Below are positions 51,483 through 60,241 of a stretch of DNA of 64,000 nt, one piece after another (positions within the stretch are counted from its first letter, which is position 1; each line of letters opens with the position of its first letter). The stretch is from Nitrospinia bacterium (GTDB taxonomy: Bacteria; Nitrospinota; Nitrospinia; Nitrospinales; JAJDAT01): NCBI GenBank assembly GCA_029261715.1, contig JAJDAT010000049.1:409142-473141 (forward strand), read 5' to 3'. Under the pieces are notes generated by a model. The model saw nothing but the letters and a program-made list of their open reading frames with translations. It ran no database searches and was not told where the DNA came from. The position numbers and the translations under genes are program-made.

Positions 51483-52799
51483 ATGAAAATAACACTATAT
51501 TGTTCTATAGCTCTTATATTTTTAGCTTGTGTTTCCTCATTGCCGGCTAACGATCTCTCTCCTAAAACGGTTCAAATACTTTATACCGGTAACACCTTAG
51601 GTGAATTGAAACCCTGTGGTTGCGCAAGAGAGGAGGATCAAGGAGGTATTGAACGTAGAGCCAAGTTGATTGGAGAAGTACGAAAAAAAGAAAAGAATTT
51701 AATTGTTTTGGATTCTGGCGATAGTTTTAAAGCGCCCAGTAGGCAGGGGAGAATAAAAGCAAGGTTTTTGATGCAAAGCATGGAATTAATGAACTATGAC
51801 GCGATAGCGATAGGAGATAAAGACCTGGTATATGGAAACGCTTTTTTTAATCAATGGAAAAACGTTCCCTTTGTGGCGTCTAATTTAAAACTTTCAGGTG
51901 TGGATTTTATTCCAGAGTTTAAAACAAAGAATTTGGCAAATGGGGTTAAGGTTGCCATCCTGGCGTTAGCCGACCCAGAGTTATTTTATCTGGGAGGAGA
52001 TCAAACGATCTCAGTAGCTCAACCTAGAGAAACGTTAAATAGAATTCTTCCAGTTTTATTAGAAAAAGAAAAACCGGATTTGACTATTTTGTTAACTCAC
52101 ATGAAAAAAGAAAAAGCGCTTGCTTTTATGGGAATTCCGGGAGTAAACGTGATTGTTAACGGCAATATCGAAACCGAAACAGATGTTATTGATATGAATC
52201 CTCAGGAAAAAAATGGAGTCATATTTGTACAGGCGGGACCTCGTGGTCAAAAAGTAGGCGACTTAAAACTTACCTTAAATAATAGAAGTGAGATTTCCTT
52301 TTCGCATCAAATGATTAAGCTGGATTCGCATGTCAATTTCGATTCTGAAATGGTAAAATTGTATGGAAAATATGATGAAGAAATTGAGGATTTATTTTTA
52401 GAGTCTTTAGCGGCTAAAAGGAAAAAAAATAAAGGAAAAGTATACGCAGGAGAAACAGCTTGTAAAACATGCCATCCGAAAGCGTATAAAACTTGGGCAC
52501 AATCGCGTCATGGTCATGCGTATGCCACTCTTAAACGTGTAAACAAAGCATTTGATCCAGAATGTCTTATTTGTCATACCGTTGGGTTTAATAAGCTAGG
52601 GGGATTTATTAGCGAAGTTGATACCCCTCATTTAGAAAATGTCCAATGCGAAGAATGTCATGATTCTGCTTTGGATCATCTAAAATCGCCGAAAAAAGGT
52701 TGGAGTTTAAAAGTTAAAGAAGCTTGTAATAAATGTCATGTGAAAAATCATAGCCCTAATTTTAATTTTTCAACGTATTGGTCGAAAATAAAGCATTAA
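51483..52799 (+). CDS. Tetraheme cytochrome c fused to a degenerate 5'-nucleotidase-like domain
   Basis: A 438-aa exported protein with a signal peptide (about residues 1-22; C16 might be a lipobox Cys, though the -3 residue is atypical). Residues about 30-280 match the metallophosphatase/UshA-like fold (ILYTGNTLGELKPCGC, GGIERRAKLIGE, VLDSGDSF), but the metal sites look replaced: N-T-L in place of D-x-H, GDKD in place of GNHD/E, and NGNIE in place of the GHxH-type motif, with only some His/Asp kept. The C-terminal part has four CxxCH motifs at C327, C361, C389 and C415, resembling cytochrome c554. A phosphatase role is doubtful; electron transfer is likely. Confidence 0.85.
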   Translation: MKITLYCSIALIFLACVSSLPANDLSPKTVQILYTGNTLGELKPCGCAREEDQGGIERRAKLIGEVRKKEKNLIVLDSGDSFKAPSRQGRIKARFLMQSMELMNYDAIAIGDKDLVYGNAFFNQWKNVPFVASNLKLSGVDFIPEFKTKNLANGVKVAILALADPELFYLGGDQTISVAQPRETLNRILPVLLEKEKPDLTILLTHMKKEKALAFMGIPGVNVIVNGNIETETDVIDMNPQEKNGVIFVQAGPRGQKVGDLKLTLNNRSEISFSHQMIKLDSHVNFDSEMVKLYGKYDEEIEDLFLESLAAKRKKNKGKVYAGETACKTCHPKAYKTWAQSRHGHAYATLKRVNKAFDPECLICHTVGFNKLGGFISEVDTPHLENVQCEECHDSALDHLKSPKKGWSLKVKEACNKCHVKNHSPNFNFSTYWSKIKH

Positions 52800-52934
52800 T
52801 ATTTTAATGTGGCTACAGATCAGTTTTTTTTTACTGAGCTAAGTGAAAATTTACTTAAATAAAATTAGTTTTTAGAGGTTCCCAAAGCAGTAAACCACAA
52901 TAAAGGGAAATAAACGAATTCAGGAGAGATTAGT

Positions 52935-53558
52935 ATGAAAAAGATTTTTGCCGTTGTTTTGATTTTGACCTTTCTGTCTACCCCTAGTTTTGGCGCTGAC
53001 GCTGACATAAAAGGCAAGTATGAAGTTATCGGTTCAACGGAAGGTTTGAAAGGAGCTTCTCAAGTCGAGTTAATTGAGCTTTTTAACTATTCCTGCGGCC
53101 ACTGCTATAAGTTTTTGGAAACCTCTAAGAAACTCAGAAAAAAATATGGGGCAAAACTGTTCCACAAGAAATTTCCAATTTATTGGGGAGATCAAACAGC
53201 TTACCCATCAATGGCTTTTTATATCTCTGATAGTGTAGGAATGGAAGAAAAGTTCACGCAAGAACTATTCGACACTAACTTTAAGCTGAACATAAATATT
53301 TTTAGAGCCAGAGTTATTAAGCTCCTGGCAAGAGATTATGGAATTGCCAAAGAAATGACCTCGGGCATGGAGTCTAAAAAAATCGAAGCAAAAGTAAATA
53401 AAGGGCTACAGATGGCCAGAGATTTTAAAGCCAACGAAACGCCAACAATTATTGTCAATAAAGTCCTAAAAGTTACTCCTAGCATATCCGGTGGCACTGT
53501 GGATCAAATGACGGAGAACCTGGATGTAATAATTGGAGATATTTTGGGTATGAATTAA
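52935..53558 (+). CDS. Periplasmic DsbA/DsbL-like thiol oxidoreductase
   Basis: A 207-aa protein with signal peptide (about residues 1-20) and thioredoxin fold. The active site is C54-G-H-C57 in FNYSCGHCYKFLE, which is typical of oxidising DsbA-like proteins. The cis-Pro loop is present (ANETPTIIVNKVL). A helical insertion follows the active site. It probably forms disulfides in exported proteins and may assist multiheme cytochromes. It follows the tetraheme gene by 135 bases and has its own AT-rich terminator, so it may be independently transcribed. Confidence 0.9.
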   Translation: MKKIFAVVLILTFLSTPSFGADADIKGKYEVIGSTEGLKGASQVELIELFNYSCGHCYKFLETSKKLRKKYGAKLFHKKFPIYWGDQTAYPSMAFYISDSVGMEEKFTQELFDTNFKLNINIFRARVIKLLARDYGIAKEMTSGMESKKIEAKVNKGLQMARDFKANETPTIIVNKVLKVTPSISGGTVDQMTENLDVIIGDILGMN

Positions 53559-53589
53559 ACGATATTTAATTTAAGTAAATATCGTTTTT
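53559..53589 (+). terminator. AT-rich rho-independent terminator after the DsbA-like gene
   Basis: Perfect 10-bp stem ACGATATTTA / TAAATATCGT with a 7-base loop, followed by TTTTT. It starts directly after the stop codon. It is AT-rich and so may be leaky; the next gene starts 12 bases later. Confidence 0.68.
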
Positions 53590-53601
53590 CTCCAGATCAC
53601 C

Positions 53602-55170
53602 ATGGCTTTGATCCGACAAATTATCCAAAATCGTAAAAAAAGATATGCTGAAGTAATAGCGACTCTTATTACTATTTTATGCTTATTTCTTTTCATATCT
53701 CAAACTTCTAATTCAGCGTTTGCTGGTTTTTTTGACGACGATCTTGAAATTTTCGAAGAAGTTTTTTCTTTGATTTCGGATAATTATGTTTATCCCCCCG
53801 ATTACCAAAAGCTTTATTCTTCTGCAATTGAAGAAATGGCGAGCTTTCCGGGATTAGAGTCCCTTTCTTTTGAAAATTCTGGTGAAGGTTCTTCTGTCAT
53901 AAGAAAAGACGATCTCAATGTTAAATACAATTTGACTCCAAGTTCTGAACATAATTTCCGGGAACTAAAAAAAGTATATTACTTTCTTCGGGATAACTTT
54001 CGAGATACTTTTACGGAAAAACAAATTGAAACAGCTGGTATTGTCGGGGCGATGAATAGTTTGGACCCTTATTCGCAGTATTTGGATAAAAAGCTATTTG
54101 AGCGTTCTATAAGAGATACCGAAGGTAAGTACGGCGGCTTGGGAATGATCATAACGTTGAGGGACAATCGTTTGACGATTCTAAAGACGATGAAAAAATC
54201 GCCGGCAAAAAGAGCCGGAATTTTACCTGAAGATATCATTGTTTCTGTAGACGGAAAGAAAACGACTGGATTACAAATTGAAGAATTAGCAAACCTTCTT
54301 AGAGGTCATCCAGATACTAAGGTTTCTATAAAAGTATTTCGCCCCAAAATTAACTTAGATAAAGAATATATTCTAACCCGCGAAATCATTTCGGTCGAAA
54401 CTGTTGAATACAAAAAAGTGGGAATAGATGCGGGCTATATTAAAATCACTAGTTTTTCAAGGCAGACAAACGACCAATTAGAGGACGCTCTTCAGGAAGG
54501 CCTAAAAGATCGTGTAAAGTCGTTAATTATTGATCTAAGAGATAATCCCGGAGGTTTGTTAGATCAATCTGTAAAGGTTGCGAGTCATTTTGTAGGGCGA
54601 GGTAAGTTGATTGTATATACCCAAGGTAGAAGAAAAGAAGATCACAAAAAATATCATTCAGTCTATCGGACTAGTTTGAAAAAAATTCCAACCGTTATTT
54701 TAATCAATCAACGTAGCGCAAGCGCTGCGGAAATTGTTGCGGGAGCTATGAGAGACTCTGGGACTGCGCTTATTATGGGCGAAAGATCTTATGGTAAAGG
54801 ATCTGTGCAAACGATTTTTAGAATTCGAGACAAGTCGGGCATAAGGTTAACTACATCTAAATATTTTACCCCATCAGGAACCGATATAAATCGACAAGGT
54901 ATTGTTCCCGATATCGCTATTTTGGACGATCAATTTGTAGAAGAAGAAGGAGATTTAAAATCCCGCGTGCGTAAAAAAGGCCCCGCTCCAGCGATGGAGA
55001 TCAAGCTATCCGCAGTGGAAAAACTATTGGAAAAAAATGGTGTCGAAGTGAATAAAGAAGACGATCCAATAGTTTTATATTCAAACTTTATTCTTCAAAA
55101 ACCAGGGATAGCAAATAAGAAATTAGCAATTGAAAAAGCTAGAGAAACAGCGGCAAATATAAAGTATTAA
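53602..55170 (+). CDS. S41 family C-terminal processing protease
   Basis: A 522-aa exported serine protease (Ctp/Prc family) that trims the C-termini of periplasmic proteins. An N-terminal signal/TM segment (about residues 17-38), an N-terminal helical domain, a PDZ domain (GKYGGLGMIITLRDNRLTIL, SPAKRAGILPEDIIVSVDG) and the S41 core: SLIIDLRDNPGGLLDQ, INQRSASAAEIVAGAMRDSG with the catalytic Ser, and ERSYGKGSVQTI with the catalytic Lys. Full length. The start ATG lies only 12 bases after the upstream terminator and lacks a strong ribosome binding site. Confidence 0.94.
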   Translation: MALIRQIIQNRKKRYAEVIATLITILCLFLFISQTSNSAFAGFFDDDLEIFEEVFSLISDNYVYPPDYQKLYSSAIEEMASFPGLESLSFENSGEGSSVIRKDDLNVKYNLTPSSEHNFRELKKVYYFLRDNFRDTFTEKQIETAGIVGAMNSLDPYSQYLDKKLFERSIRDTEGKYGGLGMIITLRDNRLTILKTMKKSPAKRAGILPEDIIVSVDGKKTTGLQIEELANLLRGHPDTKVSIKVFRPKINLDKEYILTREIISVETVEYKKVGIDAGYIKITSFSRQTNDQLEDALQEGLKDRVKSLIIDLRDNPGGLLDQSVKVASHFVGRGKLIVYTQGRRKEDHKKYHSVYRTSLKKIPTVILINQRSASAAEIVAGAMRDSGTALIMGERSYGKGSVQTIFRIRDKSGIRLTTSKYFTPSGTDINRQGIVPDIAILDDQFVEEEGDLKSRVRKKGPAPAMEIKLSAVEKLLEKNGVEVNKEDDPIVLYSNFILQKPGIANKKLAIEKARETAANIKY

Positions 55171-55295
55171 CTCTATTACCAAACGGAAAAATGGCAGGCG
55201 ATGCCAAAAACAATTAAATTAAAAAAATTGAAGAGAGTATTTTTTTATAGGAAATTATTTTTTCCGTTTTTTGTTAGTTAACTTGGAGTATTTTG

Positions 55296-55577
55296 ATGGA
55301 TATTCTTGAAATTGATTATGAAAAAGGCGTCGTTATGGCTGATTATAGAGACGATCTTAACTCCTTTAATCCCCATAAGAGCAATCGTGAATGGAAAATT
55401 ATTTCTAACACTGAAAATAGGTTTTTATTGTTAGAAAGAGAAGAAAATGGGATTTTTCATGCAGCGGAAGCGGACGTGCGCAAAAAAGAACTTTTTGAAG
55501 TGCTGGAAATAGGCTATAGGGGGCCTAATGGAGAAACGTTCTTTTTTGATCCCGAAACGGGAATTGATAAGATTTGA
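55296..55577 (+). CDS. Small hypothetical protein
   Basis: A 93-aa soluble protein, DILEIDYEKGVVMADYRDDL then REWKIISNTENRFLLLEREE, with alternating beta-strand pattern and acidic loops. ATG 55296 has GGAG 7 bases upstream. No family is recognised. It might be a small beta-barrel or SH3-like domain. It lies 126 bases after the S41 protease gene and converges with the LRR gene pair. Confidence 0.65.
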   Translation: MDILEIDYEKGVVMADYRDDLNSFNPHKSNREWKIISNTENRFLLLEREENGIFHAAEADVRKKELFEVLEIGYRGPNGETFFFDPETGIDKI

Positions 55578-55589
55578 TTGAAGTCTTTA

Positions 55590-56189
55590 TTAGAAAAAAC
55601 GTAGTTTTTTTATGTGAGGCAATTGTTTTTGCAAAGCTTGTTTTGTCTCGGAGGCTAAAAAGTTACCTCGTAAATCTAGCTTTTTAAGTTTTGGAAAGTT
55701 TTTAGAATTGGCTAAAGCCAACCCACCTGGATCGTGGATTTCATTCCAGCCCAATTGCAGTTCGGTTAGATTAGGAAAGGATTGAGAACTAGCTAAACTT
55801 ATAGTCCCATTATCGCTAATATCATTCTTTCTTAAGACAAGAGATTTTAAGTTAGATAGGATAGATGTGCTAGCCAACGCTAGCGCTCCTTTTTCAGTTA
55901 TTTCATTGTAGCGCAAATCTATCCGGGTAACTTTTTTAAGGAAATCGGATTCTAATAGTTTCTGAACGCCAAGGTCTCCAATTTTCTTCCCGCCTAAATT
56001 AAGTGTTTTTCCGTTTCGAGACAATCCTTCTTTAAAGATTTTTTCGTAGTCGATCTTTTTTTCAAATACTTGTGCATTTGCTACAGGAATCGAAAAAATC
56101 AAAAAAAGTAGAGCTGTAATAGAGGAAATCCGATAACCTTGTGGAAACTGACAGAAGAGTTTTTTAATCGTCGTCATCATCGTCATCAT
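55590..56189 (-). CDS. Exported leucine-rich-repeat protein
   Basis: A protein of about 195-199 aa. Four in-frame ATGs lie at 56189, 56186, 56180 and 56177; all are inside the poly-Asp tail of the preceding gene, and the choice between them is not resolved. After a signal peptide (SITALLFLIFSIPVANA, about residues 20-40) come about four to five ribonuclease-inhibitor-type LRRs, e.g. LKSLVLRKNDISDNGTISLA and LTELQLGWNEIHDPGGLALA. The asparagine ladder LxLxxNxI is clear. It likely binds protein partners in the periplasm. Translationally coupled to the next entry. Confidence 0.8.
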   Translation of the reverse strand: MMTMMTTIKKLFCQFPQGYRISSITALLFLIFSIPVANAQVFEKKIDYEKIFKEGLSRNGKTLNLGGKKIGDLGVQKLLESDFLKKVTRIDLRYNEITEKGALALASTSILSNLKSLVLRKNDISDNGTISLASSQSFPNLTELQLGWNEIHDPGGLALANSKNFPKLKKLDLRGNFLASETKQALQKQLPHIKKLRFF

Positions 56190-56706
56190 CGAAATCGTCT
56201 TCAAACATAAAGTCTTTTGGATCGTCTGTATGTAAATGGCATAAAAAGGTGCGGGACTTAGCTTTTCGTAGAGCTTCAATTCCTTCTACTCGAACACGGT
56301 TTGCCGTTAAAAAGAGATAGGTTAACTTTGTTAGAGTTTGAGATTCGGCAATGGCTTTCGCTCCCTCGTCTTCAACCAAATTCCCATACAACCCTAATTT
56401 TTTTAATCTTCCAAAATTAGGAGAACTGGCTATTGCTTTAACCCCTTCGTCCCCTATCACATTACCGTATAGTTCTAACTCTCTTAGATTTGTTAGTACT
56501 TCAGAATTCGCTATTTCCTGAGCGCCTTCGTCTCCAATGCTATTATTGGGTAAGCTTAACCTTCTTAACTTAATTAGCTTTTCAGATCTTGCCAAAGTAG
56601 AAGCTCCTTTGTCTCCAAAGTTGAAATTACTTAGATCAAGAGTTCGTTTATCTTCGCTTAAGTATTGTTTGATTAAATAATCTACGCTAGCCACAGTTCT
56701 CCTCAA
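56164..56706 (-). CDS. Cytosolic leucine-rich-repeat protein with poly-Asp tail
   Basis: A 180-aa protein without signal peptide, made of about five ribonuclease-inhibitor-type LRRs (LRRLSLPNNSIGDEGAQEIA, LRELELYGNVIGDEGVKAIA, LKKLGLYGNLVEDEGAKAIA) of 24-28 residues. The C-terminus is DDPKDFMFEDDFDDDDDDDD, a strongly acidic tail of repeated GAT/GAC codons. In the +1 frame this tract encodes the start (MMTMMTTIKK) of the next gene, so the two genes overlap by 14-26 bases. No known function; such LRR proteins usually act in protein-protein binding. Confidence 0.82.
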   Translation of the reverse strand: MRRTVASVDYLIKQYLSEDKRTLDLSNFNFGDKGASTLARSEKLIKLRRLSLPNNSIGDEGAQEIANSEVLTNLRELELYGNVIGDEGVKAIASSPNFGRLKKLGLYGNLVEDEGAKAIAESQTLTKLTYLFLTANRVRVEGIEALRKAKSRTFLCHLHTDDPKDFMFEDDFDDDDDDDD

Positions 56707-56833
56707 AAAGTCCGTTTGTTCGATTAAATTTTAGGTTGAAATATATTATATACTACCAAATCCATCAAGAATTGTTTTTTAAAGTTGATTTTGTTTTTTG
56801 GCAGAGTTGAGCAGAAAAAGAAGATTATTAATA

Positions 56834-57235
56834 ATGAAAATTAAAAAAATAGATCACCTTGTTTTGACCGTTCGCGATATTGAGGCTACTTGTTTGTTTT
56901 ATGAAAAAGTATTGGGCATGGAAATTGTTACTTTTGGAAATGACAGGAAAGCCTTAAAGTTTGGGGGGCAAAAAATTAACTTGCATCCTTTTGGTAATGA
57001 ATTAGAGCCGAAAGCTGAAACGCCAACCCCTGGCTCAGCAGATTTATGCCTAATATGTGAAACTCCAATGGATATAATTACAAAACAATTGGAAGAAAGC
57101 GATGTTCAGGTTATTGAAGGGCCTGTTAAACGAACGGGAGCTTTAGGCCCTATCCTTTCTGTTTATATCCGCGACCCAGATCAAAATCTAATTGAAGTCT
57201 CTAATTATATTAACGACGTAAAACAAATGGAGTGA
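56834..57235 (+). CDS. VOC family (glyoxalase/dioxygenase-like) protein
   Basis: A 133-aa protein from ATG 56834; a TTG 36 bases upstream only adds a basic stretch. Paired beta-alpha-beta-beta-beta modules: KKIDHLVLTVRDIEATCLFY and KVLGMEIVTFGNDRKALKFG, then SADLCLICETPMDIITKQLE and SVYIRDPDQNLIEVSNY. H7 and the terminal E in LIEVSNY match the metal ligands of VOC proteins. Substrate not determinable; it may be a glyoxalase, resistance protein or dioxygenase. Confidence 0.87.
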   Translation: MKIKKIDHLVLTVRDIEATCLFYEKVLGMEIVTFGNDRKALKFGGQKINLHPFGNELEPKAETPTPGSADLCLICETPMDIITKQLEESDVQVIEGPVKRTGALGPILSVYIRDPDQNLIEVSNYINDVKQME

Positions 57236-57253
57236 GTGGAGTTTTCTTAACTC

Positions 57254-58561
57254 TCAGCTTTTCTCTGGATTAAATTTTTTTTGTATCCAATCAATTTCGT
57301 CATCTTTAGTTTGGATATTCTCTGTCAAACGAGCTTTTTTTAAACTCTCCAAAATATTCTGAAACGTTGGTCCTGGAGAGAAGCCAAGTTTGATTAAATC
57401 GCCTCCATTTACTTTAAGGATGGCTCTTTCCCGATAATAATCATTATAGGAAGTGATAGCTTTTTTAACGCCTTCCGTTTTTGCTAATGCAATCAATAAG
57501 GAAATTGCTTCGTCGCTAAGTCGATGTAAGGCTTCATAAATGACTATAGGATCTATATCCTCAGTTTTGTCTAAGGCTATTAAAGTTTTATCAACGCTTT
57601 CTATACTTTCCTGAAAAAAACTAGCTTCTTTTCCTTTTATGTCTAATCTAGATAAACATGGCTGTCTGGATTTTTTGGGTGTGGAGTAGAGCATACCTAA
57701 AAAATAAACTTTCCATTTTTCAGGAGTATCCTTTAAATGGTGTAAACCTTTCTCGATTTTATTTAATAGTTTAGTGCCCGAGGTTGGATCAAAAAGATTA
57801 GGATGTATGCATTGTAATAACCCGATTTCTTTATATCGCTGTACATAAGATACAGGTCGTTTTTCTTGTAAGGTTCGTTTTAATTCGTTAAAAATCCGAA
57901 ATCCGCTTAAACGGTCAAAAACTTTTGCATCTATAGCTTCTTTTAAAAGTTGATTTGTTTCAGATTCCAATGAAAACTCAAACCTTTTTTCATAGCGGAT
58001 TGCTCTAAAAGCTCTCGTAGGATCGTCTAAAAAACTTTTGGAATGTAAGATTTTTATGAGTCCTGAATTAAGATCTTCAAGGCCATCATATTTGTTTATT
58101 AAACTAAACGCATTTTCTCCGTTCAACTTCAACGCCAGGGTATTAATAGTAAAATCTCTTCTAAATAGATCCTCGTCTATAGAACTTTTTTGAACTTCCG
58201 GCAAAGCGGCTGGATGTTTATAAGTTTCAGAACGTGTGGTGGCAATATCCAGTTTGTCTTCGTTTTCTAAAACAACTGCACAAGTTAGGAATTGGCTTTT
58301 TTTCTGAATTTTGAAACCTAATTTAGCGGCGATAGCTTCTCCTAATTCCGGCCCGTCTCCTTGGACGACAATATCCCAATCGAGAGCTTCTGCATCCAAC
58401 AAAAAATCGCGTACACAGCCTCCAACGAGGTAGACGTCCATTTTTAAATTGTCGGCGCAAGTTGCCGTTGTTTCGAATAGTTTCCAAACAGATTTTGAGA
58501 CTTTTGCTTTTAGTTGCGAACGAATGCTATCGGGCTGGAGGGTGTTTTTTGGATTAGGCAC
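57254..58561 (-). CDS. CCA tRNA nucleotidyltransferase / poly(A) polymerase family protein
   Basis: A 435-aa enzyme that adds or repairs the CCA end of tRNAs, or a related poly(A) polymerase. The N-terminal nucleotidyltransferase head has VYLVGGCVRDFLLDAEALDWDIV (GG and D-W-D catalytic pair), LDIATTRSETY, and RRDFTINTLAL; a neck follows (DDPTRAFRAIRYEKRF). The body and tail domains are helical. The length is typical of the bacterial class II family. It is the last gene of a four-gene minus operon starting with Mrp. Which activity it has cannot be separated by eye. Confidence 0.9.
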   Translation of the reverse strand: MPNPKNTLQPDSIRSQLKAKVSKSVWKLFETTATCADNLKMDVYLVGGCVRDFLLDAEALDWDIVVQGDGPELGEAIAAKLGFKIQKKSQFLTCAVVLENEDKLDIATTRSETYKHPAALPEVQKSSIDEDLFRRDFTINTLALKLNGENAFSLINKYDGLEDLNSGLIKILHSKSFLDDPTRAFRAIRYEKRFEFSLESETNQLLKEAIDAKVFDRLSGFRIFNELKRTLQEKRPVSYVQRYKEIGLLQCIHPNLFDPTSGTKLLNKIEKGLHHLKDTPEKWKVYFLGMLYSTPKKSRQPCLSRLDIKGKEASFFQESIESVDKTLIALDKTEDIDPIVIYEALHRLSDEAISLLIALAKTEGVKKAITSYNDYYRERAILKVNGGDLIKLGFSPGPTFQNILESLKKARLTENIQTKDDEIDWIQKKFNPEKS

Positions 58562-58586
58562 AATGATTTAGATTATTTTTTGCCGT

Positions 58587-59132
58587 TTAATTATTCTTAA
58601 ATTTTAGACCCACTTTGAATTGAGAATTTAAAGGGAGAGAACAAGTTTTATTATCACATATTCGATAGATTAACTTGCCAGATACTTCTCCTGTTTTGGT
58701 GAGGAATGGAACTGTCGTTTTGTAATCTCTATTAAATTGAGCTATAGATTCATGTATTTTAACCGTTTTTTTGAGAACCGGGTCCAAGGATAATTTTGGA
58801 GGAGTTTCAGTCCAATCGCTTAGAGGATGAAGATTCGAATCTTCAAGTTTTATTTGGGTCGCTAACTTTTCCTGGGTAAAGTTCTCTTCAAGAGAATAAA
58901 TATGAGAGCCGGGTTGTAGGATCACCTGAATGTGGAGAGTAAATCGTTCGCCGGGTTTAATCGCTTCGGGTATTGTGGCGGCTGATACTTGGAGTGTCGG
59001 TCGTTTAGTTTTTGAGGATTGAAATTCTTTAAAATCGTTAAATGAAAATGCTTCCGAACTGATTGGTAGTAACGTATATAAAAGGAAAGATAATATACAA
59101 ATCAGTTTAAAATGAATTTTTAAAACAATCAT
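58587..59132 (-). CDS. DsbD N-terminal-domain-like periplasmic protein
   Basis: A 181-aa exported protein with signal peptide (about residues 8-28). The mature domain matches the DsbD N-terminal (DsbD-alpha, formerly DsbC) immunoglobulin-like fold: IPEAIKPGERFTLHIQVILQ, GSHIYSLEEN, and near the C-terminus the Cys pair YRICDNKTCSLPLNSQF, the C-x4-C arrangement of this domain. It has none of DsbD's membrane segments. It probably passes electrons to or from periplasmic thiol partners. It sits between the DsbA-like and CCA genes (21 and 25 bases apart). Confidence 0.85.
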   Translation of the reverse strand: MIVLKIHFKLICILSFLLYTLLPISSEAFSFNDFKEFQSSKTKRPTLQVSAATIPEAIKPGERFTLHIQVILQPGSHIYSLEENFTQEKLATQIKLEDSNLHPLSDWTETPPKLSLDPVLKKTVKIHESIAQFNRDYKTTVPFLTKTGEVSGKLIYRICDNKTCSLPLNSQFKVGLKFKNN

Positions 59133-59153
59133 TCGGTTGAAGGACCAAGGATT

Positions 59154-60227
59154 TTAATTCATAGAATTTGATTCAGCAGAGCGTAGATATTTTTTTATTG
59201 CGGATATAAACTTTTCCTCAGGAACGGCGCCAGAAAACATTTCTCCAGAAATTGTATCTGTTTCTGCATCAAATGAACCAATAATAAAAGTAGGAGTCCC
59301 TTGGATTCCCATTTGAGCGCCCTCTTTTAAGTCGTTTTGAACCCGAGCTTTATACTTACCTCCATCCCAACAACTTTTAAAATCATCCATATTTTTAACG
59401 CCAGCTTCTTTAGCAGCTTTCAAAATATCTCCGACTTCTAGTACCTCTTGTTTTTGGTAAATCACGGATTGAAGTTCCCAAAATTTGTTTTGATCCCTAG
59501 CGCATTCGACCGCTTCAGCAATTGAACTAGCCTGTTTATGGAATGGCAACGGAAAATGACGATAGGCAAATTGGACTTTGTCTTTATATTCCACTCGGAG
59601 CTTTTTCAGCGTTTTTTGAACGCGCTTGCAAAAGGGGCACTGGAAATCGGAGTATTCTAAAACGGCCACTTTTTTTTGATTGGTTTTTGAATCTGCGAAA
59701 TAACGAACGGCAGTTCCTAAGCTAGCTACCAAACGAAAATCATTTGGTTCCTTAAGGAATTCTACTAACCAGCCTTTTTGGAGAGCTAATTGGTAAATCC
59801 TATCGTTGTAGTTTGCTTCAAAAATTTTTCCTAAATAGTCCCTGATTCTTTCTTTCATTTCTTCGAAAGAACCCAAATCTTTTATACCTGGGGTGCTTTC
59901 GTAGAATTGTTTCATATCGCCTAGGGATAGTTTAGGAGGCTCAATGTTTGATATTTCCGGGTGGTTTTGTAAAAGAGAGCTAAGAACTTGTCTTTTCAAG
60001 ACGTCTTTTTGCATCCGGTAAAGTTGGACCAAGTTGTCTTGAATCTTGGCATTTTTTAAATCGTCAAGAAAGATAGGTTGGCCGTCTAGTTCCGCAATAA
60101 TTGGATTATTGTCGTAAGTAGTAGCTTTAGGGGTGGATTCTGCAATAGCTAAAGATCCATTAAGGAATAAAGTAAAACTAAAAGCCAAAAAAAAGACGAG
60201 CGTAATTATTTTATTGTGACGATTCAT
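59154..60227 (-). CDS. DsbA-family thioredoxin-fold protein with helical N-terminal domain
   Basis: A 357-aa exported protein with signal peptide (about residues 7-28). The region of about 40-150 is helical and begins NPIIAELDGQPIFLDDLKN, similar to the N-terminus of SurA/PpiC-type chaperones. The C-terminal DsbA/DsbG-like domain has the active site CPFC in LEYSDFQCPFCKRVQKTLKK, then YRHFPLPFHKQASSIAEAVE and the cis-Pro loop QGTPTFIIGSF, ending AVPEEKFISAIKKYL. CPFC is typical of this DsbA-family subgroup. It follows mrp by 14 bases in the same operon. Confidence 0.88.
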   Translation of the reverse strand: MNRHNKIITLVFFLAFSFTLFLNGSLAIAESTPKATTYDNNPIIAELDGQPIFLDDLKNAKIQDNLVQLYRMQKDVLKRQVLSSLLQNHPEISNIEPPKLSLGDMKQFYESTPGIKDLGSFEEMKERIRDYLGKIFEANYNDRIYQLALQKGWLVEFLKEPNDFRLVASLGTAVRYFADSKTNQKKVAVLEYSDFQCPFCKRVQKTLKKLRVEYKDKVQFAYRHFPLPFHKQASSIAEAVECARDQNKFWELQSVIYQKQEVLEVGDILKAAKEAGVKNMDDFKSCWDGGKYKARVQNDLKEGAQMGIQGTPTFIIGSFDAETDTISGEMFSGAVPEEKFISAIKKYLRSAESNSMN

Positions 60228-60241
60228 ATTCGGTCCAACCT

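Noticed and set aside
52868..52890. Fourth MITE-like copy near TTTTTAGAGGTTCCC
   Set aside because: Only one end-like sequence is present; no matching inverted end about 106 bases away, so it is noted only as a possible remnant.
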